From Maribellus sediminis (lineage in GTDB: Bacteria; Bacteroidota; Bacteroidia; Bacteroidales; Prolixibacteraceae), in NCBI RefSeq assembly GCF_011799805.1, contig NZ_WXUB01000005.1:1-64000 (forward strand): a stretch of 64,000 nucleotides of DNA, given 5' to 3'. The notes under the pieces were generated by a model that saw only the letters and a list, made by a program, of their open reading frames with translations, did no database searches and was not told the origin of the DNA. Positions 45,391 to 54,075 of the stretch are shown here, in pieces (position 1 is the first letter of the stretch; every line of letters starts with the position of its first letter). Position numbers and translations under genes: made by a program.

Positions 45391-46693
45391 ACTTTTTGCT
45401 CCCTTTCATCCAAACCCAAACTGAAATCAGTACAGCCACTATCCCAATTCCCCAAAGCACGATATTACTCGGAGAGCTGTTTGGAAGAAACACACTGATG
45501 AAAGCTTTTGTTGCGCTGTTCAATCCCAGTATAAGCGTTACAAAAATAACGACGATCATCAGCAGATTCAGTAACAGCGGATTACTTTGATGACCGGTAA
45601 TATTTTTATTGTTGATGACAATAAAGAGGAAAATACTCACAAAGGGCAGCAAGAATCCATTAAGTGCCTGTGCCAGAATAATGGCCGGAATCGGCTTTAC
45701 ATTTACCGCGGCAAAAGCGATCCCGATCAGCAAAACCGCCAGCCAGCCCAAACGAAAATTTGTTGAACCGATTTCCCATTTTTCGGGACTTTTATTTCCA
45801 AACAGGCTTTTTAAGGTGATGGCAGCTGCCAACGGAGCAGTTACCGATGAGGTAAATCCGGCAGCAAATAAACCAAAACCCAGCAGGTACTGCCCGGCCG
45901 GTCCGATTTTTTGTTGCAAGGCCAGCGAAAGGCTTTCAAAAGAAAATTCTGAGAGAACTGCAGTTCCTACAATCAATACCGCCATTGAAAACAAACCCCC
46001 CAGCAAAATCGCTACTGCCAGTCCGAAGCGCATATCGCCCACCGATTGTTTGTTGCTTGAAATACCTGAACCTAAAAAGAGGTTGTAGGGGACAATGGTG
46101 GTACCTATCAAACCCAGAACAAGGATGCCGGCTTCGGTGGATTTCGGAAACCGGGGGACAAATGTTCCTTTTAAAATGGCTGAAATTTCGGGTTTTATCA
46201 AAACGGCAACGATTAGAAAACCAAGTCCCATTAAAACCACGGCAAATCCCATAATGGTTGAAATGACTTTCAGGGAAGGAATACTTAAAATAAGGGCTGC
46301 CACGGCTCCGATGATCAAAACAAGTATCCAGGCAGGCAGATCAAGGATCAATCGAAATCCGGCAACTGCACCCAGCAGGTTGCCCATTTCGTAGGCAGCC
46401 GCACCAACAACGATGGCACCTAAAACCAATATAAGAATCGGTATTTTGGCTCTATTGTTTTCGAACTGCTGAACGATAGCCTGTCCAAGATTCTTCCCCG
46501 AAACGATGGTTAATCGGGCCGCGGCCTCCTGTAACAAGAGGCAGGCAAGTGTTGAAAAAAGCAGCGCCCACAGCAATTCGGTGCCAAATGCAGCTCCCGA
46601 TTTTGCAGCAGTGGTGATGGTTCCCGGCCCGATAAATGCAGCCGAGACTACCGACCAAAATACGATATTGAGAAGGCGCTTTTTTGCTGACAT
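45389..46693 (-). CDS. Nramp-like divalent cation transporter with altered metal-site motifs
   Basis: A 434-residue protein with about eleven membrane segments. Residues 21-42 align without gaps to the first helix of MntH/Nramp, but the metal-binding DPGN reads GPGT (22-25). In helix 6 the usual A-T-V-M-P-H-N reads TTIVPYN (198-204), so the metal-ligand Met is Val and the His is Tyr. The region LTIVSGKNLGQAIVQQF after helix 2 is typical Nramp. Canonical Mn2+/Fe2+ selectivity is therefore doubtful; Nramp relatives with altered sites include Mg2+ carriers. It is followed by a secreted hydrolase gene in the opposite transcription order on the same strand (46699-48096 lies upstream of it), five bases apart, so they probably form one operon. 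Confidence 0.88.
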   Translation of the reverse strand: MSAKKRLLNIVFWSVVSAAFIGPGTITTAAKSGAAFGTELLWALLFSTLACLLLQEAAARLTIVSGKNLGQAIVQQFENNRAKIPILILVLGAIVVGAAAYEMGNLLGAVAGFRLILDLPAWILVLIIGAVAALILSIPSLKVISTIMGFAVVLMGLGFLIVAVLIKPEISAILKGTFVPRFPKSTEAGILVLGLIGTTIVPYNLFLGSGISSNKQSVGDMRFGLAVAILLGGLFSMAVLIVGTAVLSEFSFESLSLALQQKIGPAGQYLLGFGLFAAGFTSSVTAPLAAAITLKSLFGNKSPEKWEIGSTNFRLGWLAVLLIGIAFAAVNVKPIPAIILAQALNGFLLPFVSIFLFIVINNKNITGHQSNPLLLNLLMIVVIFVTLILGLNSATKAFISVFLPNSSPSNIVLWGIGIVAVLISVWVWMKGSKK

Positions 46694-46698
46694 GAAGA

Positions 46699-48096
46699 TT
46701 AGTTAGACGTAGTTTTCAGTATCCAGTCTTTCATGGTTTTGAGCACTTCCGGATTGATGGTTTCTTCAATCTGCGAATATTCGGCAACCGCGCCGGTTTC
46801 ACAGCGCTGAAATAAGTGGTTATGGTTGTTAAAACTGATGGTATCTACCTGCATGTTTCCGCCCGAATTTATAGCTTCAATTATATTTTCAAGATTTGAG
46901 ACAGGTACCTGCAGGTCCTTCGTTCCGTTAATTGCCAGAACCGGACATTTTACTTTAGTAAGCGTTGGTTTTGGGTCGTATGTCAAAAAGTAGCGAAACC
47001 AAGGTGAATTGACGCCCTGGATTTTGGCATCTATCATTTTCTTCATGTCATCATTCATCCCGTCGTACATTCCCTGGGCCAAAATCTGGCGAAGTTTTTC
47101 TACCGTTTTGGCTGAATCCGGTTCGCTTTTTACAATGTCGAATATTTTTTGATTGGTTAATCTGCCCTGCTCGATGGCATATTCAGGAAGTCCATTTGCT
47201 TTCGAGATTAAAGCCGCTTGTTCCAGAATTATTTGTTCTCCGGTAACTCCCGGCCCCGCCATCATTACAATAAAAGCCACATCATCCGATTCAACCGCGG
47301 CAATCGGGGCAATCAGTCCGCCTTCACTCTGCCCGATCAAACCGATTTTTTTGGGATCAATCGCTTTCTGTTTTTTCAGAAATTCCACTTCAGCAAGCAC
47401 ATCACCTGCAAAATCCAGACTCGTTGACGAGTTAACATCGCCTTCGGAGCCACCCACGCCACGATCGTCGCAACGAAGTACTGCAATCCCGTTTCGGGTA
47501 AGGTAATCAGCGATCACCGCAAATGGTTTGTGTCCGAAAACGGTTTCATCGCGGTCTTCTGCCCCGGAGCCCGTGATCATTACAACGGCAGGGCAGCCTT
47601 TTGCATTTTTTGGCAGAGTAAGTGTACCCGCTAGTTTGAGGCCCGAATGTGGATTGGTAAATTCTACCTCTTCAGAAAGATAAGGAAAGGGAGGAACGGG
47701 ATGCTGAGGACGTTTTACTTCTGCAACTTTATCTGTTTTATTAAGATTCACGTCGAATGACATCCCACTTTGACTCCATTTTCCGGAAACCGAATCCTTC
47801 GAGATAATTTTCCCGGCATAGTTACCGAGAATGGCCGGTACTGCAATTTTTAGGCTATCGCCGGTAACCACTACATCACCGACCGAAAGGTTTGCAGCTC
47901 CCTGTTTGGGCACATCGAGTTTGGCCTCGTATGCTCCATTGGTTAAGGAAATCTTAAAGATCATTTCGAGTGTTCCGCCTGGTATGGTTATTTTTCCCGA
48001 CCAGTTGCCGGACATGTCGGGTTCCTGTGCAGAAGCATATCCTGAAAACAGAAGTGTCAGGCTTAGGGCAAACAATAAGTGAAATCGGCCTTGCAT
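46699..48096 (-). CDS. secreted alpha/beta hydrolase
   Basis: About 465 residues from the ATG at 48096; a TTG three codons upstream is also in frame. A signal peptide ends near GYASAQEP. An N-terminal beta-rich domain (about 25-130, MSGNWSGKITIPGGTLEMIF) precedes the hydrolase. This carries VVMITGSGAEDRDETVFGHK, the nucleophile elbow GQSEGG, NGTKDLQVP (Asp) and FNNHNHLFQ (His). It resembles secreted S9/dienelactone-type esterases common in Bacteroidota, and the substrate is unknown. It lies 15 bases downstream of another hydrolase gene and five bases upstream of the Nramp-like gene. Confidence 0.86.
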   Translation of the reverse strand: MQGRFHLLFALSLTLLFSGYASAQEPDMSGNWSGKITIPGGTLEMIFKISLTNGAYEAKLDVPKQGAANLSVGDVVVTGDSLKIAVPAILGNYAGKIISKDSVSGKWSQSGMSFDVNLNKTDKVAEVKRPQHPVPPFPYLSEEVEFTNPHSGLKLAGTLTLPKNAKGCPAVVMITGSGAEDRDETVFGHKPFAVIADYLTRNGIAVLRCDDRGVGGSEGDVNSSTSLDFAGDVLAEVEFLKKQKAIDPKKIGLIGQSEGGLIAPIAAVESDDVAFIVMMAGPGVTGEQIILEQAALISKANGLPEYAIEQGRLTNQKIFDIVKSEPDSAKTVEKLRQILAQGMYDGMNDDMKKMIDAKIQGVNSPWFRYFLTYDPKPTLTKVKCPVLAINGTKDLQVPVSNLENIIEAINSGGNMQVDTISFNNHNHLFQRCETGAVAEYSQIEETINPEVLKTMKDWILKTTSN

Positions 48097-48111
48097 TTTC
48101 TTCAATTTAAA

Positions 48112-48930
48112 TTATTGGTTGAGCGATTGAATTTCTTTCAGTAAAAGTTCCAGCGCCGGTGAAGCCATTCCGCCATGATCGAATCCATCGAGTTCCAGTA
48201 GTTTGGTTTGTTGGTTTCCCGCCACTTTCATCATGCGGTACATGTAGGCATTTTCTTCGTAGCGGCCCAGCATTTCCAGCTCACGGTCGCCGGTAATCAA
48301 AACAAGTGGAGGAGTTTTTGCTTTTACAAAATAGAGCGGAGCATATTCATCAATAATCGGCTGTGTCCCCGGGATTCCACGTTCTTCGCGAACCGTGAAA
48401 TGCGTGATGGTATGTCCGCTAAAAGGCACCAGCATCGCAATGTCGTCAGCATCGATACCGAAGTCGGCCAGGTAATGTTTATCGAGTCCGATCATCGATG
48501 TGAGATAGCCACCGGCTGAATGCCCCGAAACCACAATCTTATCTTTATTTCCGCCGTAATTTTCAATGTTTTTGAAAGCCCAGGCAACGGCTGCGGCCGC
48601 ATCTTCGATATAAACCGGGCACTTTACTTTTGGATAGAGCCGGTAATTTACCCCGATAACGGCGATGCCATTTTCTTTAAGTTTTTCAGGAATGAATTTT
48701 TCGCCACCGGTCAATCCTCCGCCATGAAACCAAACAACAGTGGTAAAATCCTTTGTATTCTCGGGATAATACAGGTCGAGCTTGCAACGTTCGGCGACGT
48801 ATTCATCTGCAGCTTGTTCGGTTTCGGTTCGGTAAGGAATATCGGAAACAAGTTTGTAGTTGGTTTGAGCAATAACGATGTTCATGCCCGCTGATATCAG
48901 GATAAGAAAAGTGCTAAATACGAATTTCAT
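48112..48930 (-). CDS. secreted alpha/beta hydrolase (carboxylesterase / BD-FAE-like)
   Basis: A 272-residue protein with a signal peptide (MKFVFSTFLILISAGMNIV, then IAQTNY). The catalytic set is visible: oxyanion loop VWFHGGGLTGGEKF, nucleophile GHSAGGYLTSMIG, Asp in LITGDRELEMLGRYEENAYM and His in ELDGFDHGGMASP. This fits the HSL-like esterases, including feruloyl and acetyl-xylan esterase relatives. It heads the run of two hydrolases and the Nramp-like gene. No polysaccharide-use genes are close, so activity on plant material is only one option. Confidence 0.86.
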   Translation of the reverse strand: MKFVFSTFLILISAGMNIVIAQTNYKLVSDIPYRTETEQAADEYVAERCKLDLYYPENTKDFTTVVWFHGGGLTGGEKFIPEKLKENGIAVIGVNYRLYPKVKCPVYIEDAAAAVAWAFKNIENYGGNKDKIVVSGHSAGGYLTSMIGLDKHYLADFGIDADDIAMLVPFSGHTITHFTVREERGIPGTQPIIDEYAPLYFVKAKTPPLVLITGDRELEMLGRYEENAYMYRMMKVAGNQQTKLLELDGFDHGGMASPALELLLKEIQSLNQ

Positions 48931-49128
48931 ATTATATGGTTTTTGTCGATCGAATAAAGATAAAGGAATTTGCAGTATTCAATAAAAAGATCGAATTCAA
49001 AATGCTTTCATGGCAGTATTTCTACTGTTCTTTTAACACCACATGTTGAAGAAAAGGTAAAGGATAACTATTGAGGTTACCGTAAACCTTTATATTTTGC
49101 AGTAAATTAGAGAAAACAAGATTTTTCG

Positions 49129-50175
49129 ATGAATCTAAACATAAATTTTAACCGTCATATTCGAAAGCTCATTGTCGGAATAGCTGCATTTCTTTTAAGC
49201 CTCAATGCATTTTCGCAAAACGATACGGTTTATACGGTAACGGGCGATAGGATTGTTGGTGAGATTATTTCCATGAAACTTGGAGTTCTGACCTTTGACA
49301 CAGACTATGCCGATAAAGAATTTCAAATTGAATGGCTGGAAGTGGAAGGTTTGGTGTCGTCGAGGTTTTTTGTGTTTTATACACTAGATGGACGACGTTT
49401 GATAGGAAATATAAAATATGTGGAAGGTTCCGAACGCATTGTAAGAGTACATACTTTTTCTGCGAGTATTTCTGTTTCGCTATACGAGATTGTTGAGATT
49501 AAGCCGGTGGAATCGAAGTTCAAGGACCGGATAAAAGTGCTGCTCGATGCCGGATATTCGTTTACAAAGTCGAACAGCACCCATCAGTTATCGATAAGTG
49601 CAAACGCGAATTATCAAACCGAAAAATGGCTTTGGGAAGCGGATTATAATAAAGTAGGAACCTATCAGGAACAAATTGATGCTTCAACAAGGACATCGGG
49701 CGGATCAAATTTTAACTATTTCCTAAAAGGGAAAATGTTTGTTTTTGCCGGCATGGAATTTCTAAGCAACAGTGAGCAAAAACTGGATTTGCGTCGCACT
49801 GCTAAAACCGGAATAGGTTATTATATCTTCCGGACCAACCGGTGGTACCTCGGAACAGGTGCAGGTATAGCCCGGTCGTTTGAAAAATTCGGTGGCGATG
49901 CGCCCGTTTCGGATCGAAACTTCGAAGGAATGGGAGTGATAGATTTAAATGCCTATGATATTGGCGATTTGAACCTGAAGGCGAAATTCAATCTTTATCC
50001 GGGGCTCACCGCAAAAGGTATTCGTGTGAATTCAGAATTTTCGATGAAGTACGACCTTCCGCTTGAGTTTTATGTGAAATTAAGCTTTATCCACGATTTC
50101 GACAGCGATCCGGCCATTGATGTTTCGAAATCTGACTTTGTTTTTCAAACCAGTATCGGATGGGAATGGGATTAA
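49129..50175 (+). CDS. DUF481-type outer-membrane or periplasmic protein
   Basis: A 348-residue protein with a signal peptide ending near LNAFSQND. A short N-terminal beta domain with VYTVTGDRIVGEIISMKLG and YTLDGRRLIGNIKYV repeats is followed from about residue 125 by alternating aromatic strands of a small beta-barrel (GYYIFRTNRWYLGTGAGIAR; FSMKYDLPLEFYVKLSFIHD), ending WEWD. This is the layout of DUF481 proteins (YdiY-like, often salt-induced outer-membrane proteins). Function is unknown. It is transcribed just ahead of the NAD(P)HX repair gene, but a promoter lies between the two. Confidence 0.76.
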   Translation: MNLNINFNRHIRKLIVGIAAFLLSLNAFSQNDTVYTVTGDRIVGEIISMKLGVLTFDTDYADKEFQIEWLEVEGLVSSRFFVFYTLDGRRLIGNIKYVEGSERIVRVHTFSASISVSLYEIVEIKPVESKFKDRIKVLLDAGYSFTKSNSTHQLSISANANYQTEKWLWEADYNKVGTYQEQIDASTRTSGGSNFNYFLKGKMFVFAGMEFLSNSEQKLDLRRTAKTGIGYYIFRTNRWYLGTGAGIARSFEKFGGDAPVSDRNFEGMGVIDLNAYDIGDLNLKAKFNLYPGLTAKGIRVNSEFSMKYDLPLEFYVKLSFIHDFDSDPAIDVSKSDFVFQTSIGWEWD

Positions 50176-50185
50176 TTCCTACCGG

Positions 50186-50216
50186 TTTATACCAGCATGG
50201 AGTGAAGCTAATTTTG
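50186..50216 (+). promoter_or_regulatory. candidate promoter for the NAD(P)HX repair gene
   Basis: TTTA (50186-50189), 19 bases, then TAATTTTG (50209-50216). The second box matches TAnnTTTG exactly and the spacing fits Bacteroidota promoters. The ATG follows 30 bases later. Confidence 0.42.
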
Positions 50217-50246
50217 TAATTTTAGTTAAAAATAGCAACCAGTACT

Positions 50247-51755
50247 ATGAAGCTTTTTACGACCAAACAAATCGCCTTACTCGATCAATACACCATAAAG
50301 AACGAACCCATCGAAGATATCGATTTGATGGAACGTGCCGCTTTGCAGATCACCAACTGGATTATTCAGCGTTTTTCCAACGAGCGCAAATTCATCTTTT
50401 TTGCCGGCCCCGGAAATAATGGTGGCGATGCCTTAGCTGTTGCCCGGCAAATGGCCGAACTCGATTTTCAGTGCGAAGTTCGGTTGATGGATTTTGGCAA
50501 AGATCTAAAAGGTTCTCCGGCGATTAACTGGCAACGTTTGGAAGATCAGAATAAAGTTGAACTGAAAAAGATCAGCACGATTGATGCGTGCACTGATGTG
50601 GATGAAAACGATGTTTTTGTTGATGGTTTGTTTGGTTCAGGATTGAGCCGGCCATTGGAAGGACTTCCGGCACAGATCGTATCCTTCATGAATCAAACTA
50701 CGAATACAATCATTGCCATTGATATTCCGAGTGGATTGATGGGGGAGGACAACACCGGGAATAATTTCGAAAATATTGTGCGAGCCGATTTCACGCTAAC
50801 ATTGCAGTTCCCAAAACTGAGCTTCTTTTTTGCCGAGAACGAACAGTTTGCAGGCGATTGGGAAGTGCTGCCAATTGGTTTGCATCCCGATGGAATAGAA
50901 CAGGAACATTCTGATTTCCACTGGTTGGAAAAGGCGGATATCCGCAAAATTCTGCCTGTTCATTCAAAATTCGATCACAAAGGAACACTTGGTCATGCTT
51001 TGCTGGTTTCGGGTAGTTTTGGCAAAATGGGTGCAGCAGTTCTGGCTTCAAAAGCCTGTTTGCGGGCAGGGGTGGGTTTACTAACCACTCATGTTCCGCG
51101 ATTGGGTTATACCATTCTTCAAACTTCGGTTCCGGAGGCTATGGCAAGCGTGGATCAACACGATTCTGTCATTACCGAATTTCCAAAACTCGATCCTTAT
51201 TCGGCCATTGGAATCGGTCCGGGAATCGATCAGAAGCATAATACACGGAAAGCGCTGTGTGCGTTATTGGAATGTGCACGGGTTCCGCTGGTGCTCGACG
51301 CTGATGCGCTGAATATTCTATCGATGCAAAAAGAGTGGTTGGAAAAATTACCCGCAGGATCGGTTTTAACACCACATCCCGGTGAATTCCGGCGGATGGT
51401 TGGCGAGGCAGAAAATTCATATCAATACCTCCAAAAACAAATTCAGTTTTCAAAAGATCACAACTGCGTGGTAGTTCTGAAAGGGGCTTATACCAGCATT
51501 TCTTCTCCGTCAGGAAAGTTGTGGTTTAACTCAACCGGAAATCCGGGAATGGCCACCGGCGGCAGTGGGGATGCACTCACTGGTATTATCCTCGGGCTGC
51601 TGGCCCAGGGACTTTCGTCGGAAGAAGCTGCACAGATTGGCGTTTATATTCACGGACTTGCCGGGGATATTGCTGCAAAAGAACTTTCCGAATTTTCGAT
51701 GCTCGCCGGCGATCTGATCAATCATCTTGGAAACGCTTTTAAAAAGCTGATTTAG
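50247..51755 (+). CDS. nnr: bifunctional NAD(P)H-hydrate epimerase / ADP-dependent dehydratase
   Basis: A 502-residue fusion. The N-terminal YjeF epimerase domain (about 1-220) carries AGPGNNGGDALAVARQM and VDGLFGSGLSRPLEG. The C-terminal ribokinase-like dehydratase (about 230-500) carries GHALLVSGSFGKMGAAVLAS, AIGIGPGI, VLTPHPGEFRRM and NSTGNPGMATGGSGDALTGI. Together they repair hydrated NADH and NADPH, which form spontaneously or through side reactions. Domain order and length are as in E. coli Nnr (YjeF). All motifs look intact. Confidence 0.95.
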   Translation: MKLFTTKQIALLDQYTIKNEPIEDIDLMERAALQITNWIIQRFSNERKFIFFAGPGNNGGDALAVARQMAELDFQCEVRLMDFGKDLKGSPAINWQRLEDQNKVELKKISTIDACTDVDENDVFVDGLFGSGLSRPLEGLPAQIVSFMNQTTNTIIAIDIPSGLMGEDNTGNNFENIVRADFTLTLQFPKLSFFFAENEQFAGDWEVLPIGLHPDGIEQEHSDFHWLEKADIRKILPVHSKFDHKGTLGHALLVSGSFGKMGAAVLASKACLRAGVGLLTTHVPRLGYTILQTSVPEAMASVDQHDSVITEFPKLDPYSAIGIGPGIDQKHNTRKALCALLECARVPLVLDADALNILSMQKEWLEKLPAGSVLTPHPGEFRRMVGEAENSYQYLQKQIQFSKDHNCVVVLKGAYTSISSPSGKLWFNSTGNPGMATGGSGDALTGIILGLLAQGLSSEEAAQIGVYIHGLAGDIAAKELSEFSMLAGDLINHLGNAFKKLI

Positions 51756-51850
51756 ACTCGCTGTTTAACTTGTATTTCAGGCTGTTTTATTTCCGCTTAT
51801 TCAATTTTTCCGGATGTAATTTATATTGTCCTTTTCCGTATTTTTGATTC

Positions 51851-51958
51851 ATGAAATCGGAATACATGAACACAACTTGTCAAATAGCAAAAATCCGTTC
51901 GGCTTCTTATAAGCAGGACCAGCTGCTGATGTTCATGTACATCTTTTCCGAACTCTAA
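51851..51958 (+). CDS. possible 35-residue small protein
   Basis: A short frame opens with ATG and encodes MKSEYMNTTCQIAKIRSASY, continuing to MFMYIFSEL before TAA. An exact TATTTTTG box (51839-51846) lies four bases before the ATG, but without a -33 partner. It sits in a 270-base gap between the nnr and radical SAM genes that otherwise shows nothing clear. A frame this short can occur by chance, so conservation in relatives would be needed to accept it. Confidence 0.2.
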   Translation: MKSEYMNTTCQIAKIRSASYKQDQLLMFMYIFSEL

Positions 51959-52025
51959 TTCCACCCGTAAATTTTCTTGTTTTCCCCCTTTAAATCATTG
52001 GTTTTACTATTAAGTTTTTGCCGAA

Positions 52026-53270
52026 ATGGATGCTTATTTGAAATGGCAGAATTCGCTGGTGAATAAAAACAAGGCGGAAATTGCCGGATGGGAGGAGTTG
52101 AGTTGGCTGAATGGTTATAATTCAGGTGAAGCTCAGGAACAAAGAGATAAATTGATCAGGAAACTGAAAGGGAGTTTGTTATTTAAAGAAACCAAGCCTT
52201 ATTACAATCAAATCTCGAATGGTTGTAAACTTTGTGGATTGGGGCAGTGGAGTTGTTTGTTCATCACCGGAAAATGTAATGCCTCGTGCTTTTATTGTCC
52301 GACCTCGCAGCTAAGCGACGATGTACCAACAACACAGAACCTTAGTTTTCCGGATGCGCGTGCCTACGCCGAATACGTGAATCATTTTAATTTTAAGGGA
52401 GTAAGTTTTAGCGGAGGTGAGCCGCTGTTGTTTTTCGAGCGGACGCTGGAGTATCTGAAGCAAGTCAGGAAACATTGTAATCCGGAAATTTATACCTGGA
52501 TGTACACCAATGGTATTTTAGCTGACGAGCGGAAATTTCGTAAGCTGGCGGCAGCAGGTTTGAACGAGGTGCGGTTTGATATTGGAGCAACTGCTTATAA
52601 ACTAGATAAAGTAAGGCTGGCCAAAGGGATTATTCCGAATGTAACCATTGAAATTCCGGCTGTTCCCGAGGAAAAGGAACGACTTAAAACACTCTTGCCT
52701 CAAATGATAGAAGCCGGAGTTACGAATTTGAACCTGCACCAGCTTCGGTTGACCAAACACAACTACCGAAACCTGTCGAAAAAGGACTACACCTATGTGT
52801 TTGCCGAACATCCACTCGTTTTGGAGTCGGAGCTGGCTGCGCTCGAAATTCTGGATTATGCGCGTGAGCATAACCTGAAGATAGGGGTTAACTACTGCTC
52901 GTTTTATTTTAAGAATCGATTTCAGAAAGCCGGTTTTCGAAGTCGCCTCGCACATTCACTGGCCGATCCCGATGATGTGTTCACACAAAACGGTTATATC
53001 CGCGAATTTACAGGTGATTCGATTGGCTACAAGTCCATCCGGATTTTTGACGCAAAACCAGAATTGTACTCAACACAGGAGTTCGCGATTCACAACAAAA
53101 CCTTTTATTTTATGAAGGAACAGGTGATGAAAACTACCTTGCTTGATCCTGAATACCGGATAAAAGTGGAACAGTTGATCAACCGTGAACCTGTAGAAAT
53201 TCCTTCCGATCCGCTTTTATTCCGCATCTGGCAACTGGAATACATCGAAAATGGATTACGGGAATATTAA
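52026..53270 (+). CDS. radical SAM protein with extra N-terminal cysteines
   Basis: A 414-residue protein. The radical SAM cluster motif is CNASCFYC (Cys84, 88, 91), the C-x3-C-x2-C that binds the 4Fe-4S and SAM. VSFSGGEPLLFF is the GGE motif, followed by YTWMYTNGILADERKFRKLA. Three further Cys precede it in GCKLCGLGQWSCLF (67, 70, 77), which could hold a second metal site. A Cys-containing NYCSFYFKNRFQKAGFRSRL lies near residues 290-310. No SPASM-type C-terminal cluster was seen. I cannot name the reaction; the protein resembles amino-acid or peptide-modifying radical SAM enzymes in its start only. The gene converges on aat and has no obvious substrate peptide gene beside it. Confidence 0.85.
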   Translation: MDAYLKWQNSLVNKNKAEIAGWEELSWLNGYNSGEAQEQRDKLIRKLKGSLLFKETKPYYNQISNGCKLCGLGQWSCLFITGKCNASCFYCPTSQLSDDVPTTQNLSFPDARAYAEYVNHFNFKGVSFSGGEPLLFFERTLEYLKQVRKHCNPEIYTWMYTNGILADERKFRKLAAAGLNEVRFDIGATAYKLDKVRLAKGIIPNVTIEIPAVPEEKERLKTLLPQMIEAGVTNLNLHQLRLTKHNYRNLSKKDYTYVFAEHPLVLESELAALEILDYAREHNLKIGVNYCSFYFKNRFQKAGFRSRLAHSLADPDDVFTQNGYIREFTGDSIGYKSIRIFDAKPELYSTQEFAIHNKTFYFMKEQVMKTTLLDPEYRIKVEQLINREPVEIPSDPLLFRIWQLEYIENGLREY

Positions 53271-53286
53271 ACAATCTTGTTTGATG

Positions 53287-54027
53287 TCAGACCAGATCGG
53301 TCCATTTTCCCTGAAGTGTTTTTGAAGTAAGTGCTTTTTTCAATAATGCCAGAAATTCGGAACGTGGAATCTCCTCTGCCCCCAGACTTTTGAGATGACC
53401 GGTATTTTGCTGGGCATCGATAAAGGAAAAGTTGTGTTTTAGGGCAAATTGCACGAGGTGAAACAAAGCTACCTTGCTGGCATCGGTTTTGGTAAAAAAC
53501 ATCGATTCGCCAAAAAAGCAATTGCCGATGGAAAGACCATATAAACCACCTACCAGTTTACCTTCGAAATAGCTTTCGAAGGAATGCGCAAAACCCAGTT
53601 CGTGCAACTTAACGTAAGCCTCAATAATGTCTTTGGTGATCCACGTTTCATCCTGTGCAGGTCGCGGAATTTGGCTGCATGCGGTAATAACTTCGCGAAA
53701 AGCGGTATCCACCTTCAGCTCAAAAGTATTTCTTCGGATAACTTGTGCCAGGCTTTTTCGTAGTTTGAATTTATCAGGGAAAAGCAGCATTCTCGGGTTT
53801 GGCGACCACCAGAGAATCGGCTCTCCTTCACAAAACCAGGGATAGATGCCCTGACAATAAGCCGAAAGCAAAAATTCAGGCGAGAGTTGTCCTCCCTGTG
53901 CAAGCAGGCCCTCGTCGTCGGCTAAATTCGGATCGGGAAATTCTATCATTTCCTGCAAATATATTAAACCTGCTTTCAAATTCGTATCAGTAATGTTCAA
54001 CTCAATGCATGCATTTTTCAATTTCAT
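53287..54027 (-). CDS. aat: leucyl/phenylalanyl-tRNA--protein transferase
   Basis: About 246 residues from the ATG at 54027. Core motifs are FPDPNLADDEGLLAQGGQLS, AYCQGIYPWFCEGEPILWWS, SPNPRMLLFPDKFKLRKSL and the catalytic-region GLSIGNCFFGESMFFTKTDA. The enzyme adds Leu or Phe to N-terminal Lys or Arg, marking proteins for ClpS/ClpAP in the N-end rule. The first 27 residues (MKLKNACIELNITDTNLKAG and on) are beyond the usual family start. An internal ATG at 53949 (MIEFPDPNLAD) is an alternative; it lies just after TATATTTG on the minus strand. The gene is convergent with the radical SAM gene. Confidence 0.93.
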   Translation of the reverse strand: MKLKNACIELNITDTNLKAGLIYLQEMIEFPDPNLADDEGLLAQGGQLSPEFLLSAYCQGIYPWFCEGEPILWWSPNPRMLLFPDKFKLRKSLAQVIRRNTFELKVDTAFREVITACSQIPRPAQDETWITKDIIEAYVKLHELGFAHSFESYFEGKLVGGLYGLSIGNCFFGESMFFTKTDASKVALFHLVQFALKHNFSFIDAQQNTGHLKSLGAEEIPRSEFLALLKKALTSKTLQGKWTDLV

Positions 54028-54032
54028 CAAAA

Positions 54033-54049
54033 TAATTTTGATAATTTTG
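54033..54049 (+). promoter_or_regulatory. two candidate -7 boxes for the DUF4831 gene
   Basis: TAATTTTG occurs twice, at 54033-54040 and 54042-54049, both exact TAnnTTTG matches in the 48-base gap between divergent aat and the DUF4831 gene. The second ends 26 bases before the ATG. Confidence 0.38.
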
Positions 54050-54075
54050 AGTCTTATATTTAAACACGATTCAGA

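Noticed and set aside
44340-46693. A toxin-antitoxin or phage defence cassette around the AT-rich genes
   Set aside because: The two small proteins carry export signals and no nuclease, kinase or DNA-binding motif.
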